Assembly (NCBI GenBank): GCA_023213315.1
Contig: JAKCPI010015653.1
Coordinates: 274,982 to 338,981, forward strand
DNA from: Euborellia annulipes
Taxonomy: Eukaryota > Arthropoda > Insecta > Dermaptera > Anisolabididae
DNA: 64,000 bases
Reading direction: 5' to 3'
Shown piece by piece: positions 33,698 to 45,491 of this stretch. Position 1 is the stretch's first letter. Every line of letters begins with the position of its first letter. The notes under the pieces were generated by a model that made no database searches, had not been told where the DNA came from, and saw nothing but the letters and a program-made list of their open reading frames with translations. The position numbers were made by a program, and so were the translations under genes.

Positions 33698-36600
33698 ACA
33701 AGAATCCAAATGACGGTGTTCTCTTTTCACTTTAATAATCGATCCAGTCGGATGATTAATTTTAGGTATTATTAGTCGAAAATCCTATAAAATATAATAA
33801 AAATATAAAGAAAACTTTACAGTCGGTGATGTCTTTCTTTATGAGCTCTCACGTACAGACATTCATGAATGAATTTCAATTCGGTGTTGGCCAATAAATG
33901 CGAAGTAGGCAGATATTCGGTTTTGTATTAGCAAGGCAATGAATTATTTATAAAAATCATATATGAGAAAAATATGGTGCAGAGAAAATCTTTATTATGA
34001 CAAAATTATTTTTGATTTTGATTTGAAATCATGTCATCAAAAACGGTCGGCAATTTTCTGCCACACTAGCTCCCAAAAATTGTTTTCAAGGACAATTTTT
34101 TTATTAATTAATTAATTTTGGAGTTGAATATTATTAGAAAATTATAGCACATGCTTGATCTTCACACACAATCTTCGCACAAGATTGATCTTCCTTCTCT
34201 CTCTTTTCTTATCAAGTTTTTCCTCGTGCCCGTTGAACAAAATTATATATAGATATATTATTCAATGTTTATTTTTCTTCACAAATTATAATTGGTTGAT
34301 TTTCCGTTGCAAAGTGACGATGTTTATACAAATTATCTTTTGGATGTTATCAAGTTTGTTCAAATGAATTTTTTCTTGCTTCGATCTTCTACAAATTTTT
34401 TTTCTTTATGTTATCGTATTATAAAATACATATATATATATATATGATATGGAAAGTGAAAAGGGGACCTTTTATCGGCGAAGTATAAAATAAAATGATC
34501 GGTAAGAGGATTTTAGCCGAATTAGGTCAAAAATATCGATTTTTTGGTTTCGATTGAGTACGATAGGGTTGTAGGGAAAAAAGTGAGGTCCGTCAACACC
34601 GCATCGCGAGAATAAGGCAAGGACAGAAGATTTTTCATTGTTTAAATGCGTTTTCCTCAAAATTCCGTTTTTTTATATCTATAACTTTGAAAGGATGTAA
34701 CTTATTTAATTTTTGAGATGTGAAATTTCCGACAAAAGGTTCTTTTTCACCCTTCGAATCACATATAGTCTGAGTGTATTTCTGTAGGTATAAACCTTAT
34801 TAATTGGATATATGATATTGCTGGAAGATTAACATTGGAATTAAATCATTTCATCAAGGGCTAGAGATGTATAATATATAAATACATACATATACTGTAT
34901 AATATTTATATTATCCAAAGTTGAAATTGAAATAAACAAATATTAATTAATTTTTTTTGTTAATAACATTTGAAAGCCAATACTTTGAACTACTAGATAT
35001 TAAAAATATTATAAGCTGTCTTTAGTGAAAATTAACAACTAATTAATAAACCGAATTACCCCTACTGTGATATTTATTATGAGATGCAAATATAACTACA
35101 TAACGATATATATTTGTATTTATGATACATAGTGGATCAGAGGCTGTGCTTTAATAAACATTGAAATAACACATGTACAAGGATTCAAAAGTTTATTTTT
35201 ATATACCTTAGCCATTGGAAATTCCAATGATTAACTTATATAGAGATCTTTTTTTTTTTATTGAGCGTTGACATGGGTAGTGAGTCACCAACGTTTCTTG
35301 GTGTGTAAACCTGATTTGGAATCAATTTTTCAAAAATTTTCATTATATTATTGAAATAATGAAATGTCGTTTTCTTTGTTTTTGTATTATATAAATTTTT
35401 TAATGCTAATTGGACATATTTATGTCGCCATTATTATTAAAACAATATCAGAAAAGGACAAGATGAAATTAAAATTCCGTGGCTCACATTTGTGATTCAC
35501 TATACATGTCAATGCAGCTTTAAAATCAAAGCAAATTAAATTAATTTATTTTTACAAAATAATGACGCAATTTTTAAAAGAAATTTCTCTTTATGCCAAC
35601 GAATTGTCTATCATTAATTACAATTCTAGAAAGGACCGTCGAGAAAAACGGGGAGTGTAGCATCGGGCCTTTGCTCTTAAAAGATGAAATATTCAACTTC
35701 AAGTACCGGTAAAAAAAAAAGTTTCAGCGGCCCTGTTTAAAATTAATTTCTATTAATTTGAAAGATTTTTTATTTCTATAAAAAAAAATCCAATTTATGG
35801 ATCTTTGAAAATTTGCAAATATGCAAGATGTCTATTAAATTAATATGGTACATATGATATATACAAAATTCAACATTATTTATATATAGTCTATATATAT
35901 ATATATATTATTCTTAATTTAAAAGTTTGTATATATATATATAATATTTATATAAGATGAAAATAAAAAATCAAATCTTAATTTACTAATTATTTTTAAG
36001 ATGTTAATAAAATAGTAGAGGAAATATAAATTTTTTTCCTGTCACAATATAAGAATCTAGTTTCCCTCTTCGATGATATCTCAACCCAATGAAAATTAAA
36101 TTAGACAAAAGTAAAATTTAGTTTAAAAATAAGGAATTATATATATCATAAATATGAATTAATGTTGAAAAAAATATAATCGAATATTTACTAATTCAAA
36201 GAGGAGAAAAATGTAATCGTCCGGTTAGATTTAAACTCGTTACCGTGGGCACTAGTTGAAACATTATAAATATGTATATATATTGTATATTGCTGAAATT
36301 TGATAGATTCTAATTCAACAAAACATTTTCTCTAGGTTATATGTTTCAAGGGTTTAATAAATTTAAAATTTTAACGTTTTATTGAAATTAAAATTAAATT
36401 TTACACTTAATGTACACCTTGAAACAGAAAATTTTTTGTTGAATTAGAATCCTCAAATTTCAGCAATATACAATATATATACATACTTCTTTTGCCTGTT
36501 TATATTCGATTATATATTTTTCAAAATTTATTTACTTTTCCAAATAGTCCAGAACTGTTTTATAAAGTCTGGTTTCGAAGCGTGACATGCGATAAAGTGA

Positions 36601-37640
36601 CGCGAGCCCTGATGGTACAGTGCACAGAGTAAACAAAGATGTGTAGAGTGCTTTTGGAGTAAATAAATTTCAAGTCACTTTGTCGCCGGGTCATGCAACG
36701 TGCAATGGGATGTCAGATTTCGTGTTATGGAATAAGAATCGAATAATGATGAGAAAAGTTTAATATTTAATGTCTTTCATTTATTGGTGCATATATTTAT
36801 GAAAATAACTTTGACCCTGTTATGAAATATTTATGGTTTTTAAGTGAATAATAATGTTAAATTAACTTGGGAAAAATTTTTTCAATGTCTCTTTTAATTA
36901 CCGCCTCCAATTACTTTGTCCCTCCTTCACTAAATAAATAAAAATCTTGACTAGGTTAGTGACCTTAAAATTTTTATTTAAGTATTTTGTCAAGTGTAAA
37001 TGTGCTATAAATTATTGAAAGGAAGAATTAATGAGGTTTGTTTTGAATAGATAATATATACAGTATGTATATATAGGGATGACTGATTTGACGTCATATA
37101 GAAACGTAAATAGAATATACAAGGCGTGGCTTTATTAATCACCTAAATATTGAAATTTGCCTAATGTATGATTCATTGTTGGATATAAAAGTCTTGATTT
37201 GCAAAAACTTTAAACGAATAATTAATTAATATTTTTCCATACATTACTTTTAATAACATATATTCAAATAATATACATCTCCAAAGAAAAATTTAATAGA
37301 ACAGGCAAATTTTTCCAAGTTTAAATGCATAAAAGAAACGTTTACCAGTATATATTTGCTGAATAAATAGACCAACTACCTTTTGGGAAATTTACTTTTT
37401 CATCGTCAAATAGAAAATAAAGTCCATTAACTTTAACGTCAACCTTGGGTTTGACAGTAAAGTTAAAAAATGAACAAGTCAATAAATGTATTATAATTTA
37501 TTATTCAATTATTACTAAAAAAACTCGTATTGATTAAATTAATCCGGTTCAAATGGTCATATTTTTAAATAAAAAAAAAAAAAAAAAACTAAAAAATTTT
37601 CTAAATTGTTTATTTTAAAAAAAGTAAACAAAATAATCTT
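33698..37640. other. Gene-free AT-rich stretch
   Basis: No gene or datable element. A modest inverted pair is visible at about 36270-36310 and 36440-36485 (ATATATTGTATATTGCTGAAAT with its complement, enclosing GAATTAGAATC-type flanks), a possible old foldback. Confidence 0.4.
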
Positions 37641-37981
37641 TGAAGTTAGTGGGAAGGATAAAATAATAACTAATTTTTTGAAAATTATTTAATCTCTCGA
37701 CTATCAATTTCGGCACGATGTACCATCATCAGGTCGGCTAAAAATGTGAAAAATAATTACATTTGTATATTAATAATTTATATATGACAAATAATTTTAA
37801 CGTATTCTTTATTTTTTAAAAATTATTTGTCATATATAAATTATTAATATACAAATGTAATTATTTTTCACATTTTTAGCCGACTTGATGATGGTACATG
37901 TACATCGTGCCAAAATCGATAGTCGAGAGATGAAATAATCTTCAAAAAATTCGTTATTATTTTTATCCTTCCCATAACTTC
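37641..37981. mobile_element. Palindromic element with hammerhead motifs in both arms
   Basis: The arms are about 160 bp each and nearly identical (TGAAGTTAGTGGGAAGGATAA on the left, its complement on the right; the inner ATAATTTATATATGACAAAT pair is perfect), with a spacer of only about 20 bp. It forms a near-complete hairpin. The minus strand of the left arm and the plus strand of the right arm carry the hammerhead-like motif. Confidence 0.75.
37700..37733 (-). ncRNA. Hammerhead-ribozyme-like motif (intact core)
   Basis: On the minus strand, CUGAUGA is followed by U and stem II GGUAC/GUGCC (5 pairs, one wobble, AUC loop), then GAAAUUGAUAGUC. Either AUUGAU plus A, with stem I CGAC/GUCG, or a longer stem III ending in C can be drawn. 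The mirror copy on the plus strand (37885-37924) has UUGAUGA and lost the G of GAAA. Confidence 0.6.
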
Positions 37982-38518
37982 AAAAAAAAAATATCAAAAA
38001 ATGGAGAACTTCATCAAGAATAAGATAATCTTTATTTCCTGATTTTCTTTATTTTTCAAATATGTAAATTTTTATCATTTATATAAGTTATTATTTTATT
38101 ATTCAAATATGTAATAGTCGCCTAAATATGAGTAAAATTGGATTATTTTTTATGCAAATTTTAGAAAATATTTTTTATTTATTTGAAATGAAATTGAAAA
38201 ATAAAAAAAATTCGAAAATAAAAAGAATAAAGCCGATCCTTGTATATTCAGAAGAATAATTACTATAATTATTAATAAAGCTATTCCCTTAAATTAAAAA
38301 AGTATACTATTATTATTTTCTATTAAAGAAAGTTTTTTCATATAAAAATATTTTTATCAGAGGGCACATGGTTAATTTTTTTTAAAGGAGCGTTTTTCAA
38401 CCTGTGAAGAGCGAAGTGCTTAGAGAAAGGTGGTAAAGGGAAAATCCTGAGGCTATTTCCACTTACTGGCTCGGCATGATGGCATATGAAATGCAATTTT
38501 AATTTTATTAATATTTAT

Positions 38519-39319
38519 TAGTAGAGACCGGAAAAAAAAGCATAAAAAAATGGAAAAAAAGTGCTTAAAAAAGCATAAAAAACTTGAATAAAAAGTTGTT
38601 AAATAAGCATAAAAGTTGAAAAAAAGCATCTCATAAGCAATTTTTATTCATACCAATGGCGTATACAAATTTTTTTTTTAAAGAAACTAAATTTATTCCG
38701 CCCCGCCCTGCGAAAAATTTTGTTTTTTCGGAACCAAATTTTTTCACCCTGCGGAAAAAATTTTTTTTACAGGGCTATATTTTTTCACCCTGCGGGGTTT
38801 TTGGAAAATTTTTTTTTTTGGGGGCGGCCCCCCCCCTCCCCCCCTTATATACGTCCCTGGTGTATGCGTGTGTGAATGGGAAAAAAGTGTGTTTTTTAAT
38901 AAAAAAAAAAAAAAAAAAAAATCATAAATATTCGTAAAATAAGTTCAAATAAGCACGAAAGGGAAAAAAAGCATGAAAACTCAAAAAAAGCAAAAAATGC
39001 ATAAAAAATGCAATCTCAAAGCACTTAGTTTTTCCTAATTCGTATAGAAATTAAATATCTAATGGTTGCTTATAAAATTGAGCAATAAGCATTTTGCTTA
39101 AAATCCGGTCTCTATTTATTAGGAACCGACCGAATATTCGATTTCGGCCAAAGAGTAGCCGAAACCTGAGTCTGAAAAGATGGGATGAGACTCGAATGCA
39201 AAAAAAAAAATGAATTGAATGTATTTTTTATAGGAAATACAAGTTTCGGTTTCGGCCGAAACTAAGATTGAGGCCGAATATTCGGTTTCGGGTGAAAATC
39301 TTGTTTCGGTCGGACCCTA
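38519..39319. mobile_element. hAT-type MITE split by a younger hAT MITE
   Basis: The outer element begins TAG at 38519-38521, continues at 39120 as TAGGAACCGACCGAA, and ends TTTCGGTCGGACCCTA at 39319. Its own 8-bp duplication atatttat is at 38511-38518 and 39320-39327, exact once the insert is removed. Without the insert it is about 200 bp and is a short relative of 24838-25231. Confidence 0.85.
38522..39114. mobile_element. hAT-type MITE inserted in the end of another
   Basis: The ends TAGAGACCGGA and TCCGGTCTCTA are flanked by tttattag (38514-38521, 39115-39122). The interior is a dense run of GCATAAAA-like motifs in both orientations near the ends. It contains what looks like a further insert (about 38655-38860, CAATGGCGTATAC to TATATACGTCCCTGG) without a clear duplication. 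Family member: 43044-43345. Confidence 0.87.
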
Positions 39320-39344
39320 ATATTTATGTTCATCTGTTCATCAT

Positions 39345-39477
39345 CATGGGCGTAACTAGGGGACCCCCCCCCCCAGAAAGCTCCCCGACCCAAGAAAAAT
39401 TGAGTCCACATGGGGCTTTCTAGGCATAGCTGGTTCCATGGCCCCTTCCCCAGCCAAATTTCCTAGTTACGCCCATG
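39345..39477. mobile_element. Short hAT-type MITE
   Basis: The ends CATGGGCGTAACTAGG and CCTAGTTACGCCCATG are flanked by ttcatcat and tccatcat (39337-39344, 39478-39485; 7 of 8). It contains AGAAAGCTCC and CCAAGAAAAATT, shared with the copy at the centre of the giant palindrome (63479-63676). Confidence 0.85.
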
Positions 39478-39683
39478 TCCATCATAATAATTTTGGGTTA
39501 TATGTCATCCACTTAATGAGATTAGCAAAAAGAAAAGTGTGCTGTGTTTTTAGGAATATGGGGAATGGGGGGTATAGGGAGTAAACATTTAAACAAGATT
39601 TTTAATTTTAATAATAAAAGAGAGGCCCACTCATTTCTTATATCTGTTCAAGGGTAGAATACCAGAGAGGAGTAAGTCGAGAG

Positions 39684-40990
39684 TAGGGTTGGTAGATTCG
39701 GAGGCTGAATCGATTTTCGATTTTCGATTTTTAAAATCGAAACCAAATAATCGATTTTTAAAAAAATCGATTTTTGCCTTAAAAAAATCGATTTTAATCG
39801 ATTTTCGATTTTTTTACGAAAAATCTTTCACTATGCCCATAAGTTGATTTTAAGGTTCTGCTTACGATTTCCAAGCGGTTTGTGGAACAAGAAAAATAGA
39901 ACGTTGCATTACTGATGCCCAAATCAATTTATTCAGTCTTTATAACTTCTTTAAAAACCAACACATTGTATATGGTATAACATATTTAGTGTTTATAACT
40001 TAAGTTTTAACGTTATAACGTAAATTTTAACAAACCAAGAGAACTAAACATCAGCTTCTATATTTCTCAAAAAATATGGTGGGACTAGTCGCACACACAA
40101 CTTTCTCTTATCTTCAGTAAGCGAAAGTTGTGTTCTGTGCTTGTCACACCAGATTTTTGTGTGGACATATATTTAGGTTCCGACAGTAAGCTTAAGGTAC
40201 ATTTGAATTCAAGATTTTTTTTCTAAAACACCCTTTTTTTCTCATTCACACACACATTCACATAGTCTTCTCGGCAACTTAGGCCATTTAAGACTTTTAC
40301 GATATACGATATCCGTTATTGATAATACACACATATTAGGGGTCCAGGCATTCTTATTTAAGCCATTTGGTATCCAAATGGCTTAAATAAAATCATCGGT
40401 CTGCCTGGGGTCCGAATCCGCGACTTTTGGTATACGAGGTTAGCATGCTAACCACTACACCAAGCCCCGAGGGCTGAATTCAAGATTAAAATTTATAAAC
40501 ATGGGGAAATATTTATATTTTGTTACCATTGCAACAAATTCTCCTATCTTTCCTATGAAATACAAGAGTAAAGTGTACTTCAAAATGAGAATATACATTT
40601 TAAAGAGCATTTAAAAAATAATTGATTTTTGAATTTTAATCAAAATCGTTGAGGCTATTTTTAAGAAAATCAAAAAAACCTGAAAAACTACCTCAGTAAA
40701 GTACTAGTACTTTTTGGCCAATTTTAATTAACCGCTTATTTTCTCGCTCCAGGGGGTGTCTATCTTAAATTCCAACCACATAGCTCAAATCCTTCAAGCT
40801 TAAAATTGAACACAGACGGACAGATCATGTCGCTAAAATCACTTTCTTGGAAAATCGAAAATCGAAAATCGGCCGGCAAAAATCGATTTTTTCGATTTTT
40901 TCAAAACACTGAATCGATTTCGATTTTAATCGAAAATCGAAGCTCAAAATCGATTTTCGATTAAAATCGAAATCGATTCGACCAACCCTA
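39684..40990. mobile_element. 1.3-kb non-autonomous hAT with ATCGATTTT terminal arrays
   Basis: The ends TAGGGTTGGT and ACCAACCCTA are flanked by exact gtcgagag (39676-39683, 40991-40998). The first about 130 bp and last about 140 bp are filled with AATCGATTTTCGAT-type motifs in both orientations. The interior has no transposase reading frame that I can see. A tRNA-derived SINE (40339-40475) is inside. Confidence 0.88.
40339..40475 (-). mobile_element. tRNA-derived SINE, family B
   Basis: On the minus strand it has a tRNA-like head GGGGCTTGGTGTAGTGGTTA (A box), an anticodon-like hairpin, then GCGGATTCGGACCCC (B box). The body is hairpin-forming (GCCATTTGG/CCAAATGGC) and ends AATGCCTGGACCCC. 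No A tail or target duplication is clear. A truncated relative is at 45868-45970. Confidence 0.7.
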
Positions 40991-41445
40991 GTCGAGAGTA
41001 TTTCTAAAAAAAATTTTGAGAAGAGATATGCCAAATTTCGATGACCAAAAAACAGGTATTTGCTACTTCTACCATGTAGCGAATTAGAGAGGCAAGTAAA
41101 AAAAGGTTGAAAAACCCTAATTTAATGTTTATTTTGGCCCATCTAATAAAAAATATGTAGTAAGTATTTAAAAAAAAATAAATATAAACAAAAAAGTCCG
41201 TTTAAGTTTATCTCCTTTCAAACAGCGACCAGCACTGATTACTTCTCATCACAGAAAATGAAAAAAAAAAGCGTATTTGTAAAATAAATAAATACATATA
41301 TGAATTTGTAATTAAAAATGGGCATAAATAGAGAAATTTCTAAAGTCATAAATTGTAAAAAGAAATTTATATATATATATATATATGTGTACTATTTAAA
41401 GTAATTATAAAATGAAAAACTTCTATTTTTAAGATAACTCTTTAC

Positions 41446-44436
41446 CTTAAAAAGATAAGGCTGTACATCAGGATAAGATGTATCAAATATAAGGTCAAGT
41501 TCGGATTGATTTGGCATTTTGGGGACATATTCATGTTTGTTCATGACTTCAGCTATATATAATATTTTTTCAGCCAGCATATCTCCCACTTGTTCTCGTC
41601 TTAATTGTCTCTCTAAAATAATAAAGACAAATATTTAAAAAATAAAAATTTATTATTAAAACATTCATATTTATTTACCATGTTCGTTATTGAGGGTGAT
41701 TAACTCAATTCGAACAGTCCAGACTTCCCAAGGAATCGACTCAGCCTGAAAAGGCCATCGACTTTTCTTTTTTGAAAGAATTCAAGTGAGATTTGTCCGG
41801 ATCCGTGGCCATCATTTCCCCTTAATGCCTCAGAAAAATCGGATATCTCTTTTTTCAAATTTTTGTCAAGGTTTTCAGAGGCGCAGCAGACCTGAAATTG
41901 AAATAATGTTGACATAAATTAGATTAATAATAGATTGATTATATGTAAGCAGTTCTCAAATTATTATTTCACATTGGGCTCTAATTTGTTTGAAATGGTC
42001 AAGCAGAAAACGGTTTCAAATTGGTTTGAGCTTAAGTTGAATTAGCTTATTCACAATGGTTTTAGGTTAAAAAATAGATGTTCCTTAAAATTAGACAATC
42101 AATTAATCTATTTTAGTCTTACTTATGTGGAAATACTGGACATAAGTTTGTATCAGAGAAATATTCTAAACTCTACATGACAAATTTATTGCAATATTAT
42201 TCATAAGAGGGTAGAAAAATGAGAGACGCAGCTAACGTTTTTTCTTTATTTATTTAATCCACACAAATGACGTTTCGGTTTCGTGTTTGAACCATCTTCA
42301 GAGATGGCGAAAATGCATTATGAGTATGAGTGTCAGTGTGGATTTTATACACTCTAACCTTTATATAATAGCTAAAAATATACACAGTATGGCCAGGTAC
42401 ATAAAAATGATTCATTTTTATATAAAAGCTAAATATATAAGGTTTGGTTCAACAATGTATAAAATCATCTGTGACACTTTCATAATGACTTTTCGCCAGC
42501 TCTGAAGATGGTTTAAACACGGAACCGAAACGTCAACTGTGTGGATTAAATAAATAAAGAAAAAACTATCTGCGTCTCTCATTTTTCTAGCATCTTATGA
42601 ATATAACATCACAGATATAAATTGAAAAAAGGGCTTCTATAAGTTGTAGATATTTTAAATAGCTTTAATTTAAAAAAAAGTTTGAGGTCGATAGCTTCAA
42701 AATTGTGACAGTTGCAACCTCTCAAAATCAGCACCTCGAGACGCGCATCTTAAAGTTAATTGATAAATATGGCATAGGGTTACTATTGCATTGCGTTAAT
42801 CTATTGTGCCCTCCATAGCCATTCTTGTTTCCTGAAGAGTTAAAAAAATCATCTTTAGGTTCTAGAGAGAATTTAAGGATCAAAGAGTTTACCAACCGCC
42901 AGGTCCCTTATGTCTATCACTGAGAATTATTATTTATTATATTACTGTATTTTTTGAGCCGAAGCGAAATCGAACCCGAGTCAAGTTGCTGCCTGTGATC
43001 AGTAAATCGCAGTTATATATATATTAATTCGGTGTGTTATGATTAGAGCCCGGATTTTTATGCAGCAAAAAAGGATTTAATTTTTTTTTTTTTGTTTAAT
43101 TTTTTTTTTTTTGTTTTTAGAAAAAAAAAATTAAAATAAAATGAAACTTTTACTGAAAAAAAATTTAAAATATCCAAAAAGTTTTAAATATGCAACTTTA
43201 TGCAATATTGACCAAAAATGCAAAAATATGCAATATAGAATTTGAACCCTAGCTCAAAGGGGGCATGATTCGGATAGAAAATTGGTTTTCAGTGACGTAC
43301 CTATTAGCAAATAGAATATGCAATTGCATAGGAATCCGGGCTCTAGTTATGATTATTTACTAGTATGATATAACATCACACCGATTTAATATATATATAT
43401 GATATGGTTTTGGTTAAATATCTCTTAAGTGTGATCATTTTTGACATTATTTATTGCCAGACCTTTGTGAATGGCAAGCTGAGCTGCCAAAAATTGATTA
43501 AGACTAATTATATTTAAATTAATAAAAACAATAAGGACGAGAAAACGCATTGTTTTTGACTACATTTATTTCATCAAAATTATTCGTCTCTGAAGTGAAC
43601 ATCGCTTTTTTTTATCAATATATTCGAAATTTATAAAAATTCTTTAAAACAAAAACAATGGAAAATGACAGTTAGTTTTTAGGACATAAAATGTTGCTGA
43701 AGAAAGCTCAGATGAGGATATTTAGCAAAAAAAAAAACTCTCCTTTTAATAGTGCTTAGTTGTGGCGATAAGGAAAGAAAACGCTTCAATAATAATTTTT
43801 GTTTTAATAAATTATATTCTTACACCTGTATTCACTATATTTTAATTGATATTTGAGTTTTTATCGATGAGGTGGGAATCAAACCATATTTAAACAAAAG
43901 ATAAAATAAATAGAATTGATTATGAAACTAGACGTACTATTGCAATAAGTTATATATTTTTGTATTTCTTTTTTCTAATATTTCACGAATTATTAGGATT
44001 TTTAGTAACTTAAAAACTAAAATTTAATTTTTTTTATCAAGGGTATATTTTCAATGGTAATCAGAAATATCTAGATTAAAATGAGCTTTAAATTTAAAAT
44101 GTTTTTAAAAAAAATATAGAAAATATGGAATAAAAATAAAATTAGAAAGTAGAGAAAAATACTTACATATGTAAAATCTATAAAGTCACAATCGACATCT
44201 AAATATCCTACAGTTCCAACAGAATAGCTGCCTTCTTGTTTATATCGAAATTTCCCTAAGGAACGATGAAAAAGAACTGTATGAAATATACTTGCTACGG
44301 CTTCATCAACTTGTCTGCCTTCAACACTCTAAAAAAAAATCAAAAAGCAAAAATATATAAATAAAGTTAAAATTATATCAAATAAAAAATAATAATAACT
44401 ACTTACCAATTCAAAAATTTGAGTTCGGGCGTTCAT
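41446..44436 (-). CDS. Atg101: ATG101-type autophagy-initiation protein; frameshifted and lacking last exon
   Basis: Exons on the minus strand: 44407-44436 ([10 protein letters not shown]), 44167-44328, 41679-41891 and 41446-41612, all with GT-AG sites. The reading resembles animal ATG101 throughout ([42 protein letters not shown]), a HORMA-fold partner of ATG13 in the ULK/ATG1 complex. With one base added, the four exons give 191 codons. The human protein has 218, so a final exon of about 27 codons is expected beyond 41446, and I could not find it. Odd: exon 3 is one base short in an A run (41768-41773 as T on the + strand), just before SRWPF. The frame as given stops about 26 codons later, losing the WF finger (Trp110/Phe112 by family numbering). 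Everything after it is conserved in the other frame, so a sequencing error or a very recent mutation fits best. Confidence 0.92.
42269..42301 (-). ncRNA. Hammerhead-ribozyme-like motif, left arm
   Basis: On the minus strand, CUGAAGA is followed by U and stem II GGUU...AACC with a 9-base loop, then GAAACGUC. Core and stem II are intact; the flanks pair poorly as stem I in cis, so a partner in trans or the other arm may be needed. Confidence 0.6.
42502..42534 (+). ncRNA. Hammerhead-ribozyme-like motif, right arm
   Basis: CUGAAGA is followed by U and stem II GGUU...AACC, then GAAACGUC ending 42534. CAGCU before the core can pair with AACUG after the cleavage position except for one mismatch. 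It is the mirror of 42269-42301, with a few loop differences. Confidence 0.62.
42625..42755 (+). repeat. Dispersed 130-bp repeat R1 (copy 1)
   Basis: It runs from AAAAAAGGGCTTCTATAAGTT through GAGGTCGATAGCTTCAAA to CTCGAGACGCGCATCTTAA. The same block is the spacer of the 50251 foldback (50541-50680) and lies inverted at 55602-55730. No ends or target duplication were found. Function unknown. Confidence 0.7.
43044..43345. mobile_element. hAT-type MITE with exact 8-bp target duplication
   Basis: The ends TAGAGCCCGGATT and AATCCGGGCTCTA are flanked by gttatgat (43036-43043, 43346-43353). The interior has ATATGCAA-type motifs in both orientations. Same family as 38522-39114. Its surroundings (GTTATATATATATTAATTCGGTGTGTTATGAT-like and its complement at 43360-43400) are themselves an inverted repeat into which it inserted. 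Confidence 0.88.
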
Positions 44437-45448
44437 GTTTTGGTAAAATTTTTAAAAGGTAATTCATGTCTATTTATTTTATATTTTATTGAACTTTTAA
44501 AAAAATCTTGCATTAGAAATAGAACTTACATTATTTGTTTCTTTCTTGTACCCCGAACTATGGTCAGCTGTTCTTTGTTCTGTTTACTTTTAGAAATTAT
44601 TTTGTTTAAATTTAAATAATCCGAAATCATTACTATTTATTTATTTTACAAATTATGATTATATAGTTTAAATAACTCGCGTAGATGGGTTATTTTATCA
44701 TTTTTTTCGAAGACGGGGTATCATGATGATATTAATAATAATGTGAAGTGTATAAATATATAATTTAAAGGTTAGTTGTATTTAGAAGCATTCGTTGTAA
44801 TTTTTCTTTTCTTTTCTTTTATATGACTGAAGCTGATAATGATTAACACATCACTTTGCAAAGTTGCAATCTTCACGATATTCTTTGAGGCAAAGAGAAT
44901 TTAAAACAGAGGCGCAATTAAAAAAACTTTGTAAACAATTATTAAGCAAAATTTTAGAATCTAAATATTTGAATAAATTTTAATTATAATTAAGTACTTT
45001 TGTTATTTTCATTTATAGAAAATAAATTAATTAAAATCGGGTTTTTAATACACTCAATATAGCATGAAATTAGTAATAGATAAGGAAAATGGCTACTGTT
45101 TATTTCTTGTTTTCAATAAGTAATTGAACCACCTATTATGCTATCAAACGCATGCGCATAGCAAAAAAAACATTGTGATTTCGCCATACGCATGCAACTA
45201 TTAATTAGTATGACGGTTTGTTCAATTAATCGTATAAGATAACGATCCAAGAGGGACCCCCTTATGGTCTAAAAAAAAAAAACATTTTTATTATAATTTT
45301 AATCATACTTTTATAAATGCAAATTTTAATTCGGAACTAAATCATTATTACTCCCATTATCCCCTCCCCCCCCCTCCCTGAATGCGCTACTGCCCCCTTT
45401 TGGTCTCCATTGGTCATATAGATAGATACCTGGTACGAGCAGATTAAT

Positions 45449-45491
<43 letters not shown>

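Larger units (their letters stand above)
42200..42601. mobile_element. Inverted-repeat element with two hammerhead motifs (ATG101 intron 2)
   Basis: The arms of about 105 bp (TAGAAAAATGAGAGACGCAG, TTTATTTAATCCACAC, then the hammerhead) face each other across about 190 bp that is unrelated to other repeats here. The left arm motif is on the minus strand, the right arm on the plus strand, both with intact cores. Confidence 0.72.

Noticed and set aside
39480..39540. Minus-strand reading containing NLIKW, considered as the ATG101 last exon
   Set aside because: Only a few residues resemble the family end (RLIKD), with no acceptor in phase and no matching flanks.
40400..40475. Apparent minus-strand tRNA with GTGTAGTGGTTA and GGATTCGGACCCC
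   Set aside because: The head is tRNA-like but is fused to a SINE body shared with 45868-45970.
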